A stretch of DNA of 64,000 nt, from positions 1-64,000 of the forward strand of contig CAAGLA010000038.1 of NCBI GenBank assembly GCA_900770655.1, in the 5' to 3' direction. The stretch's first letter is position 1; every line of letters begins with the position of its first letter. The position numbers were made by a program, and so were the translations under genes. The DNA is from Bacteroidaceae bacterium. Its GTDB lineage: Bacteria > Bacteroidota > Bacteroidia > Bacteroidales > Bacteroidaceae. The notes beneath the pieces were generated by a model. It saw only the letters and a program-made list of their open reading frames with translations, ran no database searches and had not been told where the DNA came from. Shown one piece after another: positions 46,851 through 55,101 of the stretch.

Positions 46851-49259
46851 CTATGGTCGGGTGGCTCTATTTTGCTTTTTCTTGCTCTCTTTCTGGAGGT
46901 ATCCATATCCGTAACCATATCCATACCCGTAGCTATAGCTATATCCGTATCTACGCCCGTAGTGTCCTTGGCTTGTGTATGTGCCGTTGAGAATCATAGA
47001 GAGGTTCTTCAGGCGTTTCTCTTTGTATATCTCTTCGAGTTCGTAGAGCATATCGCGGTCGAGAAGCCCGGCACGGACAACAAAGATCGTGCGGTCGGCA
47101 TACTCCTCAATAATCTGGGTGTCGGCTACTATGTCTATAGGCGGGCAGTCTATGAATACGTAGTCGTAATTTTTACGCATTGTCTCTATCAGGCTCTTGA
47201 ACCTTTTGCTATGCAGAAGTTCGGTAGGGTTCGGCGGTGTGCTGCCTATAGGTAAAATGTTGAGGTTCTTGTATCCGGTCTCTTTGGCAATAATCTTCTC
47301 AATATCCTCAGTGCCGCCAGAAAGGTAGTCGCTAAGGCCACACTCAACATCGTCTATGTATGCCGACGCTGAACCGTGGCGCATATCGCCATCGATAACA
47401 AGTACCTTTGAGCCCTTTAATGCCAGTCCGGCGGCAATGTTCATTGTGAGGTATGTCTTTCCGCTGCCGGGGTTGAACGATGTGAGTATTATTACATTTG
47501 CGCCATCCTTCTTGTCGTTCATAAACTCGAGGTTTGTGCGCAGTACGCGGAATGCTTCGTTTATTACGTCGCGGCTACCTTCTTTAACTACAATTTCGTG
47601 TCTCTCTTGCTCTCTCTTCACAATCTTGCCCTTTGTTGTGCTGTAGTATGGTATTTCACCAATAAAGGGCACATCTATATTTTCAATATCCCTTCGTCCT
47701 CGTACCTTTCTGTTGGTCAGTTCGCGTACAAATATTATTGTAATGGGAATCAGCAGGCCAAGTACTATGGCGAGCATAATGGCCTGCTGCTGCATTGGCT
47801 CAACAGGTGTGTTGCTTCCACCCGGCGGAAGCAACATACGGTTGTTCGATGCTGTGAACTCCTTAGAGAGCTCGGTCTCTTCCAATTTTTGCAGCAAGAA
47901 GAGGTATAGCGCCTCTTTTACCTTCTGCTGGCGCAAAAGCACCTGAAGTTCCTTTATATAGCCTGTGTTGCTTGTGATTCTTGTTCTGTCGCTGCGGTCT
48001 TCCCTTTCAATGAGTGCAATATCTCTTCTTAAAACTGAAATATAATCCTCTATGGCTGCATAGATTGAAGTGCGCATTTCGCCAAGCGCCGTATCGTAGT
48101 CGACCACTATCGGGTGCGTCTCGCTGCTGTTTGCTGCAATTCTGTTGCGCTCGAGCAGTTTTGTGTTGTATTCACTTATGAGCCCCTCTATGCCGGCTAT
48201 GTTAAGCCCTGAATTTGCGGGTATAATATCTTTCCCGCCTTCGGCCGATAGGTGGCTCTTCATAAATGTTGCAAGTTCCAGTTGGCTGCTTAGTTGCAGC
48301 AGCCTGTCGGAATTGGTATTCTGCGTGGCCGACTGTACCATTTCCGATGTTGCAGATGTCGATAACCTGTTTTCGCTGTTGAATATGGCTATCTGCCTGT
48401 CGAGCTGCAAGAGTTCGGTTTTCAACTCCTCGGCTCTTTCACCTATGAATTCCGATGTCTTTATTGCTATCTGGTTGTTCTCTTCAATCCATTTTTCGTT
48501 ATATATCTCTGTTATGGCGTTGAGAACGTCTGTGGCGCGGGTTGTAGAGATATCTTTCAGTGTAAGCCTTATAATGGATGTCTCTTCGTTCACCAGCCCG
48601 GCTGTGAGGTTTGCGCAAAATTCATTGGCAAGCTCATTTATATTCCGCTTCTTTACAAATATTGGTATTTGGTGGAACTCCTTAAAGTAACTAGTACTGT
48701 CAATAACCATTCTGCCAATGGGGGTGGCTACGGTATCTCCCAACACGGCTATAATGCTGCCGCTCAATGGGCTTTCTTCGCTACGGAAACTGTTTAGTTC
48801 AATAGAGTCGCGGCCTATAATGGTTGCGTTGAAAGTTGCCCTGTCGCCTTCTCTCAGGTCTAGTGTGGCAATTCTCATAGGGCGTGTGCTATAGACTAGA
48901 ACATCGAAGAAATCTCCTTCGGTGTAGTATTCAATATCCAAATTCAGGCGTTCTATGACTTTTGTCATTATTCCGGGCGACTGGAATGCTTTTACCTCTT
49001 CCATTGCATTTGCCGTGGATTGCGATGCGGCAAAGTTCTGGAATGCTTGGCTGCCGCCTTTTCTCTGGATATCCTCTTTTATGAGAATCTCGGTAGAACG
49101 TACATATACCGGTGGAGTAGATAGTATATATAGCACTGCAAGCGCTGAACTTATTGTGAGTGTAACGACGAACCAATACCACTTGGAGAGGCAGTGGAAG
49201 ATGAGGTCGCGTATGGGCAGTATGTTCTCGTCCCTTTTGTTTGGTTTCCTGTTAGCCAT
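46851..49259 (-). CDS. Wzc-like polysaccharide co-polymerase and tyrosine autokinase
   Basis: An 802-residue inner-membrane protein. A Wzz domain begins the chain with a membrane helix at about 28-50, then a long periplasmic coiled-coil region, then a second helix at about 495-520 (IMLAIVLGLLIPITIIF). The cytoplasmic BY-kinase has Walker A NPGSGKT (K601), Walker A' VIDGDMRHG and Walker B YVFIDCPP. The C-terminal tail at 766-787 alternates Gly/Ser with ten tyrosines, the autophosphorylation cluster. It controls chain length and export together with the Wza-like lipoprotein encoded just upstream and is probably dephosphorylated by the PHP phosphatase. Confidence 0.93.
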   Translation of the reverse strand: MANRKPNKRDENILPIRDLIFHCLSKWYWFVVTLTISSALAVLYILSTPPVYVRSTEILIKEDIQRKGGSQAFQNFAASQSTANAMEEVKAFQSPGIMTKVIERLNLDIEYYTEGDFFDVLVYSTRPMRIATLDLREGDRATFNATIIGRDSIELNSFRSEESPLSGSIIAVLGDTVATPIGRMVIDSTSYFKEFHQIPIFVKKRNINELANEFCANLTAGLVNEETSIIRLTLKDISTTRATDVLNAITEIYNEKWIEENNQIAIKTSEFIGERAEELKTELLQLDRQIAIFNSENRLSTSATSEMVQSATQNTNSDRLLQLSSQLELATFMKSHLSAEGGKDIIPANSGLNIAGIEGLISEYNTKLLERNRIAANSSETHPIVVDYDTALGEMRTSIYAAIEDYISVLRRDIALIEREDRSDRTRITSNTGYIKELQVLLRQQKVKEALYLFLLQKLEETELSKEFTASNNRMLLPPGGSNTPVEPMQQQAIMLAIVLGLLIPITIIFVRELTNRKVRGRRDIENIDVPFIGEIPYYSTTKGKIVKREQERHEIVVKEGSRDVINEAFRVLRTNLEFMNDKKDGANVIILTSFNPGSGKTYLTMNIAAGLALKGSKVLVIDGDMRHGSASAYIDDVECGLSDYLSGGTEDIEKIIAKETGYKNLNILPIGSTPPNPTELLHSKRFKSLIETMRKNYDYVFIDCPPIDIVADTQIIEEYADRTIFVVRAGLLDRDMLYELEEIYKEKRLKNLSMILNGTYTSQGHYGRRYGYSYSYGYGYGYGYGYLQKESKKKQNRATRP

Positions 49260-49304
49260 CTTGTCTGTTTTATATAGCTATTTCTTGTTTGCCTTGCGGC
49301 TCTG

Positions 49305-50075
49305 TTATCTTGTAATGAGTGTCACCACTGTCAGCACAAACGATGCAAGCGACATCCAGAACGATGTTGAACGCACAGTGTTGCCGTTGATTGTGGATTG
49401 TCCGGCTCTAGCACTGTTGGGCTCTACATATACAATATCGTTCTGCTGCAGGTAGAATGCGGGTGAGGAGTATAGCTGTTCGGCGTCGTTTATGTTAATT
49501 GAGTATGCCTTCTGTGCTCCATACTCTTCGCGCAGCACCATAATGTTGTCGCGGCGGCCCTGTATGGTGAGGTCACCAGCCATACTTAATGCGTCGAGTA
49601 TGGTAAAGCGGTCTCTGTCAATGTTGTATTTGCCGGGTGAACTCACCTCGCCAATAACCGAGACCTGCTGGTTGTTTAACTCTACAATTACAACGGCATC
49701 GAGTACCAGCCTGTTGTCTACAATTTCTCTCTTAAGATGCTTGGCGAGCTCGTCTCTTGTCATACCTTCGACGTGAATGTTGCCAAGCAACGGAAAATCT
49801 ATATAGCCGTCGTTGTCCACTGTGTAGGCTAGCTGAATCTGCTGTCCTCCGCCGGAGTTGTTGCTGCGGTTGAGGTTGAGAGGTGCTACCAACTCTTCGT
49901 CTTTGCTGTTTACGTGAATTGAGATTTTGTCTCCGGGCTTCAGGCGAATCTCCTGTATCTCGGCCATTGCAATGCTTCTTCCCGGCTCAACATCTTGGAA
50001 ATAGGTGACTTTCTTGGTGGTTGAACACGATGCAAGCAGAACTAGCACTGTGAGTGCTGAAAGAATCTTTTTCAT
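49305..50075 (-). CDS. Wza-like polysaccharide export lipoprotein
   Basis: A 256-residue lipoprotein (lipobox LLASC, C17) with a poly-export domain at about 30-125 (LKPGDKISIHVNSKDEEL) and an SLBB domain after it (VSVIGEVSSPGKYNIDRD). A hydrophobic C-terminal helix (FWMSLASFVLTVVTLI, about 238-254) could span the outer membrane, as the barrel helix of Wza does. It carries polymer across the outer membrane in complex with the Wzc-like protein encoded 45 bases downstream. Shorter than E. coli Wza, as is usual in Bacteroidales. Confidence 0.92.
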   Translation of the reverse strand: MKKILSALTVLVLLASCSTTKKVTYFQDVEPGRSIAMAEIQEIRLKPGDKISIHVNSKDEELVAPLNLNRSNNSGGGQQIQLAYTVDNDGYIDFPLLGNIHVEGMTRDELAKHLKREIVDNRLVLDAVVIVELNNQQVSVIGEVSSPGKYNIDRDRFTILDALSMAGDLTIQGRRDNIMVLREEYGAQKAYSININDAEQLYSSPAFYLQQNDIVYVEPNSARAGQSTINGNTVRSTSFWMSLASFVLTVVTLITR

Positions 50076-50141
50076 AGCTGTATTGTTTTTTTTTTGTTTG
50101 TATTCTTGGATGTTGTTTGGATTGTGGGGAGTTGGGTTTTT

Positions 50142-50708
50142 CTATTTGTTTTCTTGTTTTGGCAGAATCTCTATGAGGTCCGGAGATATCTCGGCAAGAA
50201 CCACGCTTGCAACTCCTTCAATCTCTACTACCACTCTTCTGTTTCGTTTGCCACGAATCTTTACCAGCACTCCCTCTGTTCCGTCGAACGTTCCGCCGTG
50301 AATCCTGACCCTTGTCCCTTTTTCTGCCTGAAGCTCATCGGGGCGCAGGAAGAGCAGTTCTTCGTTCTTGCTCTCTGTTACAGAAATGAAGCTCTTCATC
50401 TGCTTGTCGGGTACAATTATTGGAATGTTCTTGCCGTTCTGTGGAACTGTGCGGAATTGTAGAAAGTCTACCCCCTGTTTCAGTTGCTTTATAATGCTTT
50501 TCGATGTGCGGACAAATATCAGGTTGTGTATGGCGGGAACCAGTTCTCTCTTTTTTGTGCCGTTTCTTTTCTTGACAATTTCGTATCTCATAGGAACGAA
50601 ATTCTCTATATTCTTTCCGTCGAGATAGAATTTCGCCTTCAGTTCGCGCCTGTATGGCGAACTCATTGCAAACCAAACAACCTTGTCATCTTCTTGCGGG
50701 CGATTCAT
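50142..50708 (-). CDS. upxY: UpxY-type NusG-like transcription antiterminator
   Basis: A 188-residue NusG paralogue. The N-terminal domain starts VVWFAMSSPYRRELKAKFYL, and the C-terminal KOW domain includes KGTRVRIHGGTFDGTEGVLV. UpxY proteins of Bacteroides are encoded first in capsular loci and let RNA polymerase pass terminators in the 5' leader of their own operon. That position is matched here: the gene lies about 210 bases downstream of the promoter and directly upstream of the export gene. The usual partner UpxZ, which inhibits foreign UpxY proteins, is not found in this locus. Confidence 0.9.
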   Translation of the reverse strand: MNRPQEDDKVVWFAMSSPYRRELKAKFYLDGKNIENFVPMRYEIVKKRNGTKKRELVPAIHNLIFVRTSKSIIKQLKQGVDFLQFRTVPQNGKNIPIIVPDKQMKSFISVTESKNEELLFLRPDELQAEKGTRVRIHGGTFDGTEGVLVKIRGKRNRRVVVEIEGVASVVLAEISPDLIEILPKQENK

Positions 50709-50918
50709 CTATTTTGTTGTTGTGGTGTTCGGTGTTGGGTATATTCTTGGCTCCTCAATGCAGTATTAATGCATTGAGTGACAAGTGCTTGTGTGTTTCA
50801 GTGTGTGGCTTTTGCCACTGGCGCATTTTTTACCGATTGCGCCGGCGGGCGCTGAAAAGATGCTTTATGCGGCTCTGTACAGTGCCTCACGTGCGCGTAT
50901 GCGCCTGTTTATTAACTG
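50709..50918 (-). promoter_or_regulatory. Untranslated leader of the polysaccharide operon with hairpins
   Basis: About 210 bases lie between the promoter and the antiterminator gene. Two stems can be drawn: CTCAATGCA/TGCATTGAG (50754-50762 with 50770-50778, 7-base loop) and GGCGCA/TGCGCC (50820-50825 with 50838-50843). In Bacteroides such leaders hold the pause or terminator that UpxY overcomes. Neither stem is followed by a clear U-tract on the - strand, so the exact stop point is not visible. No gene is seen in this gap. Confidence 0.5.
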
Positions 50919-50950
50919 CAAATATATTTGAAAAAGTTATAATAAACAAA
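50919..50950 (-). promoter_or_regulatory. Promoter of the surface polysaccharide operon
   Basis: On the - strand TTTG (50950-50947), exactly 20 bases, then TATATTTG (50926-50919): a perfect match to the Bacteroidetes consensus. It is the only such pair in the 319-base gap between the methyltransferase gene and the antiterminator gene. I looked for inverted repeats on both sides, as in invertible Bacteroides capsule promoters, and found none. Confidence 0.75.
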
Positions 50951-51027
50951 AAAAATAGATAGAACTGCGCTGGATTTGTGAAAAATGATTTTTATTGGGC
51001 TTGATTTGTTTCCTCCTTTTTCGGTTT

Positions 51028-51756
51028 TTATTTGGCTGTCAGGCGGGCAAGGTAGTCGTAATGTTCGCCGTCTATGCATTTCTCACATTCAAAGCCATAT
51101 TGCAGGGCATACATTGAAAGTGTGTCAAAGTCTATGTATAGCCAGTCGAAAGCCTCGCCGGTTATGTTCTTGTACCGCATTTTGTAGTCTACTTCGCCGT
51201 AATAGCCGGCAGCTAAATCAATATCCATTCCGCCATCTTCGTCCATAAAAACGTATTTGATGTCCGACGAGTCGAGCAGTATCTGTCCGCCGGGTGCAAG
51301 AAGCCTTTTTGCGCTAAGGAAAAAATCGCCTAACCGTTCTACTTTGCCGACAATGCCAATGCCGTTCATCGCAAAAAGCAAAGTGTCGAACTTTTCCGTG
51401 AAGCTGTTGTCAAAAAAGTTTACATTTCTTGCGTCCACTCCACGCTCTTTCATTACATTGACCGAAAGCTCCGATATATCTATTGCTACAACCTCTATTC
51501 CGCGCTCTTTGAGCACTAAACTGTGGCATCCGGCGCCTGCACCAACATCGAGCGTGCGCCCTTTGCATAGTTCTATGGCTCTCTTTTCTTGTGGCGGCAT
51601 TTCGTCAAATGTGCGGAACAGGGTAGTGACGGGGATCTCGTCTTCGTAGAACATAGAAGACAATACTCTTAGTTTTGATGCTTTTCCGGTCTTGAAATAG
51701 TCAAAAATCGCCCTTCCCATCGGGTCTTTTTCCTTGTTTGTAGTTGTACTGTCCAT
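51028..51756 (-). CDS. Class I SAM-dependent methyltransferase
   Basis: A 242-residue protein starting at ATG 51756; an in-frame GTG upstream overlaps the terminator of the preceding gene. Motif I LDVGAGAGCHSLVL (about 79-92) and the acidic residue after VVAIDIS mark the SAM-binding Rossmann fold. The C-terminal part is specific, with FDWLYIDFDTLSMYALQYGFECEKC. Substrate unknown. A terminator lies between it and the GT9 gene upstream, and the polysaccharide promoter lies beyond its 3' end, so it is probably transcribed separately. Confidence 0.85.
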   Translation of the reverse strand: MDSTTTNKEKDPMGRAIFDYFKTGKASKLRVLSSMFYEDEIPVTTLFRTFDEMPPQEKRAIELCKGRTLDVGAGAGCHSLVLKERGIEVVAIDISELSVNVMKERGVDARNVNFFDNSFTEKFDTLLFAMNGIGIVGKVERLGDFFLSAKRLLAPGGQILLDSSDIKYVFMDEDGGMDIDLAAGYYGEVDYKMRYKNITGEAFDWLYIDFDTLSMYALQYGFECEKCIDGEHYDYLARLTAK

Positions 51757-51822
51757 ATATGCAAAGTCTTCTTTGTTGTGTATGGTGTTGTGGTGCTTGT
51801 GTCTTTTGTGTGCCGCATAAAA

Positions 51823-51853
51823 GGGTGTGTCTTGAATTTTTCTTGACACACCC
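51823..51853 (-). terminator. Intrinsic terminator after the GT9 gene
   Basis: Arms GGGTGTGTC (51823-51831) and GACACACCC (51845-51853) pair perfectly around a 13-base loop. On the - strand the stem is followed by TTTTATG. It begins 7 bases after the GT9 stop codon. Confidence 0.8.
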
Positions 51854-51859
51854 CTGATT

Positions 51860-52912
51860 CTATAGTTTTATGGTCTCTATGACTTTCTTGGCGATTCTTT
51901 CCGGCGGTATATCCATACAGCGGTAATCGCCGAAGCGGCAAGGCTTGTTCCCGAATATGGAGCAAGGGCGGCAGTCGAGGTCCAGTTCAACACAGTTCTC
52001 CCTATCTTGGTTCCAACCCAAGAAACCTGCCAGTGGCGATGTGGCGCCCCAAATGGATATTGCTGGAACTCCTGCAAGCGAAGCTATATGCATATTTGCC
52101 GAATCCATACATACCATTGTGTCCAGATGGCTTATAAACTGTAGTTCGCCGTTGAAATTTGTCTTCCCGATAAATGAAATGCAGTTGGGGTGTCTTGTGC
52201 ACCACTCATTTACAACCCTTTCCTCCTCCTCTCCGTTACCGAAGAAGAATAGTTTAACTCCATTGTGTGCGGTTAGCTGCTCTATAACCTTCCCCATCTT
52301 TCCTGTAGGGTATATCTTACCTCTGTGCTTGGCGAAAGGGGCTATTCCCACCCATTTGTCACTGCCTTTTGCCGGTATGAATGATGAAAATTCTTTTATC
52401 TCTCCGGCCTCTTCCTTGAAGAGTGTCCGGAATTCCGGCTTAAAAGTGAATCCCAGCTTTTCCAGCACCTCTTGGTAACGTTTGAATGTGCTCTTCAGCT
52501 GCTCTTTCCTGCCACTGCCTGTTGTGAGGGCTTTCTTTTCTTTGCGCCCTTTGTCTATATGCGCGCATTTTGCGCCGCCGAAAAGCGAGAAGAACCAACG
52601 CAGTATCTTTGTTCTTAGAACATCGTGAAGGTCGGCTATGTAGTCGGGGTTCTCTTTTTTTAGCCTTCTGTATAGCCGGTAAAGCCCTGCAATGCCCTTG
52701 TATTCACCGAGGTTAACACCTATGAATTGCAGGTTTTTGGGGTTGTTTATGAGGAACTGGCCGAATCTCTCGCGACTCACAAGTATAAACCTGTCGGCGG
52801 GGTATTGCTCACAAACAGAGTATAGCAACGGTATTGTCATTGCTATGTCGCCCACTGCCGAAAAACGGGTTATGAGTACAGTGCGCCCCTTTGGACTATT
52901 TTTTTGAGCCAT
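51860..52912 (-). CDS. Glycosyltransferase family 9 (heptosyltransferase-like)
   Basis: A 350-residue GT9 enzyme. The N-terminus VLITRFSAVGDIAMTIPLLYSV and the region MVCMDSANMHIASLAGVPAISIWGATSP, near residues 270-300, are the ADP-heptose:LPS heptosyltransferase landmarks. It likely adds a sugar to the LPS/LOS core on the cytoplasmic face of the inner membrane. Its start overlaps the DUF4254 gene by 17 bases, a pairing that is common in Bacteroidetes. The actual sugar donor is unknown. Confidence 0.9.
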   Translation of the reverse strand: MAQKNSPKGRTVLITRFSAVGDIAMTIPLLYSVCEQYPADRFILVSRERFGQFLINNPKNLQFIGVNLGEYKGIAGLYRLYRRLKKENPDYIADLHDVLRTKILRWFFSLFGGAKCAHIDKGRKEKKALTTGSGRKEQLKSTFKRYQEVLEKLGFTFKPEFRTLFKEEAGEIKEFSSFIPAKGSDKWVGIAPFAKHRGKIYPTGKMGKVIEQLTAHNGVKLFFFGNGEEEERVVNEWCTRHPNCISFIGKTNFNGELQFISHLDTMVCMDSANMHIASLAGVPAISIWGATSPLAGFLGWNQDRENCVELDLDCRPCSIFGNKPCRFGDYRCMDIPPERIAKKVIETIKL

Positions 52913-53507
52913 ATAGAACCGGGTTTAACGCAGGGTCGTTGTACATCTTCATCTGCCTGTAAACCTTCATATATTTGTGTCCTGCAGCAATGTCGTCGAG
53001 GAGCTGGCCTATAGATGTTGTCATATCCTTGTATTGTTCCTGTAGAACATCGAGCTTGGCTTGGCACTTTGCCTTGTGCTCTTCGTCGACGTCGGTGCGC
53101 TTAACCTCTTCCTGCATATGGTATATCTTGAGCGCCAGAATAGAGTAGCGGTCTACAGCCCAAGCGGGGCTTTCGGTGTTTATAGTTGCGTTGGCTGCAG
53201 GTACAACATCTTTGTATTGGTCGAGGAAATAGCTGTCTATGAGCTCTACAAGGTCTGTGCGGTCTTGGTTCGACTTGTCTATGCGGCGTTTGAGCGTGAG
53301 TGCCTCGACGGGGTCAATGCCCGGGTCGCGTATAATATCCTCGAAATGCCACTGAACCGTGTCAATCCAGCACTTGAGGTATAGGTAATATTCGATACTC
53401 TTTAAAGGATAGGGGTTGTTTATGGGGGTGTCTACATTGTCGGTCCTGTGATAGTCGTTTATGGCCTCGTTGAATATGGGCCAGCTTATTTCTGTAAACT
53501 TTTTCAT
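52896..53507 (-). CDS. DUF4254 family protein
   Basis: A 203-residue, mainly helical protein starting at ATG 53507 (MKKFTEISWPIFNEAIND). It has no signal peptide or membrane segments and contains a conserved NPYPLKSIEYYLYLKCWIDTVQWHFEDIIRDP. Function of the family is unknown. It is first in a short operon with the GT9 gene, which it overlaps by 17 bases, so a part in core glycan synthesis is a reasonable guess. A clear promoter lies at 53532-53563. A longer open frame upstream runs through the pdxB start and is not credible. Confidence 0.82.
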   Translation of the reverse strand: MKKFTEISWPIFNEAINDYHRTDNVDTPINNPYPLKSIEYYLYLKCWIDTVQWHFEDIIRDPGIDPVEALTLKRRIDKSNQDRTDLVELIDSYFLDQYKDVVPAANATINTESPAWAVDRYSILALKIYHMQEEVKRTDVDEEHKAKCQAKLDVLQEQYKDMTTSIGQLLDDIAAGHKYMKVYRQMKMYNDPALNPVLYGSKK

Positions 53508-53531
53508 ATCATTTGTTTTAGAATCAATATA

Positions 53532-53563
53532 CAAAACTAACGAAACTTTGCGATATTGGCAAA
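53532..53563 (-). promoter_or_regulatory. Promoter of the DUF4254-GT9 operon
   Basis: On the - strand TTTG (53563-53560), 20 bases, then TAGTTTTG (53539-53532), matching the Bacteroidetes consensus. The ATG is 25 bases further on. It shares the 120-base divergent region with pdxB. Confidence 0.72.
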
Positions 53564-53582
53564 AGTTTATATAAAAACTCGT

Positions 53583-53590
53583 TATATTTG
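53583..53590 (+). promoter_or_regulatory. -7 element for pdxB
   Basis: TATATTTG matches TAnnTTTG and lies 37 bases before the pdxB ATG. The upstream TTTG is not at the expected distance (TTGG at 53556-53559 leaves 23 bases), so this promoter is probably weaker than the divergent one. Confidence 0.5.
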
Positions 53591-53627
53591 TATGATATTT
53601 GAATGATTCTATAGAGGTTTTGCTGTT

Positions 53628-54683
53628 ATGAACAAGGTTAAAGTTGTTATGGATGAGAAGATTCCGTACCTGCGCGATGCATTGGCAGGTATGGGCTGCT
53701 GTGTTGTTTCGCTCCCCGGCGTCGATATAACCAAAGATGCGCTTGCCGGCGCATCGGCGCTCTTTGTGCGTACCCGGACACGGTGCGATGCCGCATTGCT
53801 CGCTGGAACATCGGTTAGGTTTATCGGTACTGCGACAATAGGTTACGACCATATAGACACCTCGTATTGCGAAAAAAACGGAATTGTGTGGACAAATGCT
53901 GCGGGGTGTAATGCCGGTGCGGTACTGCAGTATATGCAGTCGGTTCTCTATACTTGGTCGAAAGATAACAACTGTGCTCTACAGGGGCTCACGTTTGGTG
54001 TAGTGGGAGTTGGAGAAATTGGTTCCCGCGTTGCCGCTTGGGCTGAATCGGTTGGTATGCGGGTATTAAGGAACGACCCGCCTCTTGAGGCTGAGGGGGC
54101 GAAAGGGTTGGTGCCAATCGAGGAAATAACCACAAATAGCGATATTATAACGTTTCATCCAACGTTGCAGCGTGGTGGAGACTATCCCAGCTATCACCTA
54201 GCCTCGGTATCGTTCTTTGAGTCGCTTAGGCGTTGCAGGCTTCTTGTGAATGCTTCGCGCGGCCCGGTGGTCGATAACGGTGCACTGCTGGCTGCTTTGG
54301 AATGTGGCCGGTTGGGTTGCGCGGTTCTCGATGTGTGGGAGAATGAACCCGATATAGATGCCCGCCTATTAAATAAGGTATACATTGCCACCCCTCACAT
54401 TGCAGGATATTCTGCCGAAGGCAAGTTGAACGCAACACGTATTGTATTGGAATCGTTTGCGAAGTTTGTCAATTTCAAGGGGGCTCTGCCTTCTCTTGCT
54501 CTGCCGCCACTTCGTGAACCGGTGTATGCAGCCTCCTTGCCCGAAGCGCTGTTGAGCATATATTCGCCACTGAATGACAGTGAGAAACTTAAGGCTAACC
54601 CCTCTATGTTCGAACATCTTAGAAACAATTACCCCCTACGGCGCGAGCCGGCCTCCTATACTTTGGTGTTAAATGACAAATAA
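53628..54683 (+). CDS. pdxB: 4-phosphoerythronate dehydrogenase (PdxB)
   Basis: A 351-residue D-2-hydroxyacid dehydrogenase that oxidises 4-phospho-D-erythronate in pyridoxal phosphate synthesis. TIGYDHIDTSYCEKNGI and the NAD-binding GVVGVGEIGSRVA (about 126-138) are typical. The catalytic residues are visible as NASRGPVVD (Arg), WENEPDID (Glu) and TPHIAGYS (His). The short C-terminal domain specific to PdxB is present. It stands alone, divergent from the DUF4254 operon and upstream of acpP. Confidence 0.92.
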   Translation: MNKVKVVMDEKIPYLRDALAGMGCCVVSLPGVDITKDALAGASALFVRTRTRCDAALLAGTSVRFIGTATIGYDHIDTSYCEKNGIVWTNAAGCNAGAVLQYMQSVLYTWSKDNNCALQGLTFGVVGVGEIGSRVAAWAESVGMRVLRNDPPLEAEGAKGLVPIEEITTNSDIITFHPTLQRGGDYPSYHLASVSFFESLRRCRLLVNASRGPVVDNGALLAALECGRLGCAVLDVWENEPDIDARLLNKVYIATPHIAGYSAEGKLNATRIVLESFAKFVNFKGALPSLALPPLREPVYAASLPEALLSIYSPLNDSEKLKANPSMFEHLRNNYPLRREPASYTLVLNDK

Positions 54684-54705
54684 ATAGCCTATTTTGTATA
54701 GTCTG

Positions 54706-54731
54706 TTGCACATTTCGTTCTTAATGTGCAA
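54706..54731 (+). terminator. Hairpin after pdxB
   Basis: Arms TTGCACATT (54706-54714) and AATGTGCAA (54723-54731) with an 8-base loop lie 22 bases after the pdxB stop. A-rich sequence follows on the + strand before a T-run at 54742-54747, so it is only a possible terminator. Confidence 0.45.
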
Positions 54732-54781
54732 AAAAATGCTATTTTTTACATATCTTTCTTGGCGGTTTGCCTTTTTTATCA

Positions 54782-54789
54782 TATTTTTG
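54782..54789 (+). promoter_or_regulatory. Probable -7 element for acpP-fabF
   Basis: TATTTTTG matches TAnnTTTG and lies 37 bases before the acpP ATG. The upstream element is degenerate (CTTG at 54757-54760, 21 bases away is closest). Confidence 0.45.
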
Positions 54790-54826
54790 TGGCAAATAAT
54801 TTTTCAATCTTCAAAAAAATACAACT

Positions 54827-55069
54827 ATGTCAGAAATTGAATCAAGAGTAAAAGCTATTATCGTTGAGAAATTCGGTGTTTCAGAGTCAGAGGTTACATC
54901 TGAGGCTAACTTTACAAACGACCTGAGCGCTGACTCACTGGACAGAGTAGAGCTTATTATGGAGATCGAGGATGAGTTTGGTATTGCAATCCCCGAAGAG
55001 GAGGCTGAGAAAATTGCAACAGTAGGTGATGCTGTTAAGTTTGTAGAGGAGAAGGTTGCTGAAAAGTAA
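54827..55069 (+). CDS. acpP: Acyl carrier protein
   Basis: An 80-residue acidic helical protein that carries growing fatty acids on a phosphopantetheine arm. The attachment site is S37 in [13 protein letters not shown]. Length and acid content ([18 protein letters not shown]) are standard. It is followed after 32 bases by fabF, the usual pairing. It would also supply acyl groups to the glycine-lipid enzymes and to lipid A synthesis. Confidence 0.97.
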   Translation: MSEIESRVKAIIVEKFGVSESEVTSEANFTNDLSADSLDRVELIMEIEDEFGIAIPEEEAEKIATVGDAVKFVEEKVAEK

Positions 55070-55101
55070 TCCTCTCTTCCTTGTGGACTAACGATTCTAT
55101 A

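Noticed and set aside
46890..46960. CRISPR-like or minisatellite repeat
   Set aside because: The repeat is the coding sequence for the Gly-Tyr tail of the Wzc-like kinase; units are 6 bases with no spacers.
50880..51000. Invertible capsule promoter
   Set aside because: I searched both sides of the TTTG/TATATTTG promoter for paired inverted repeats of the kind used by Bacteroides invertases and found none of useful length.
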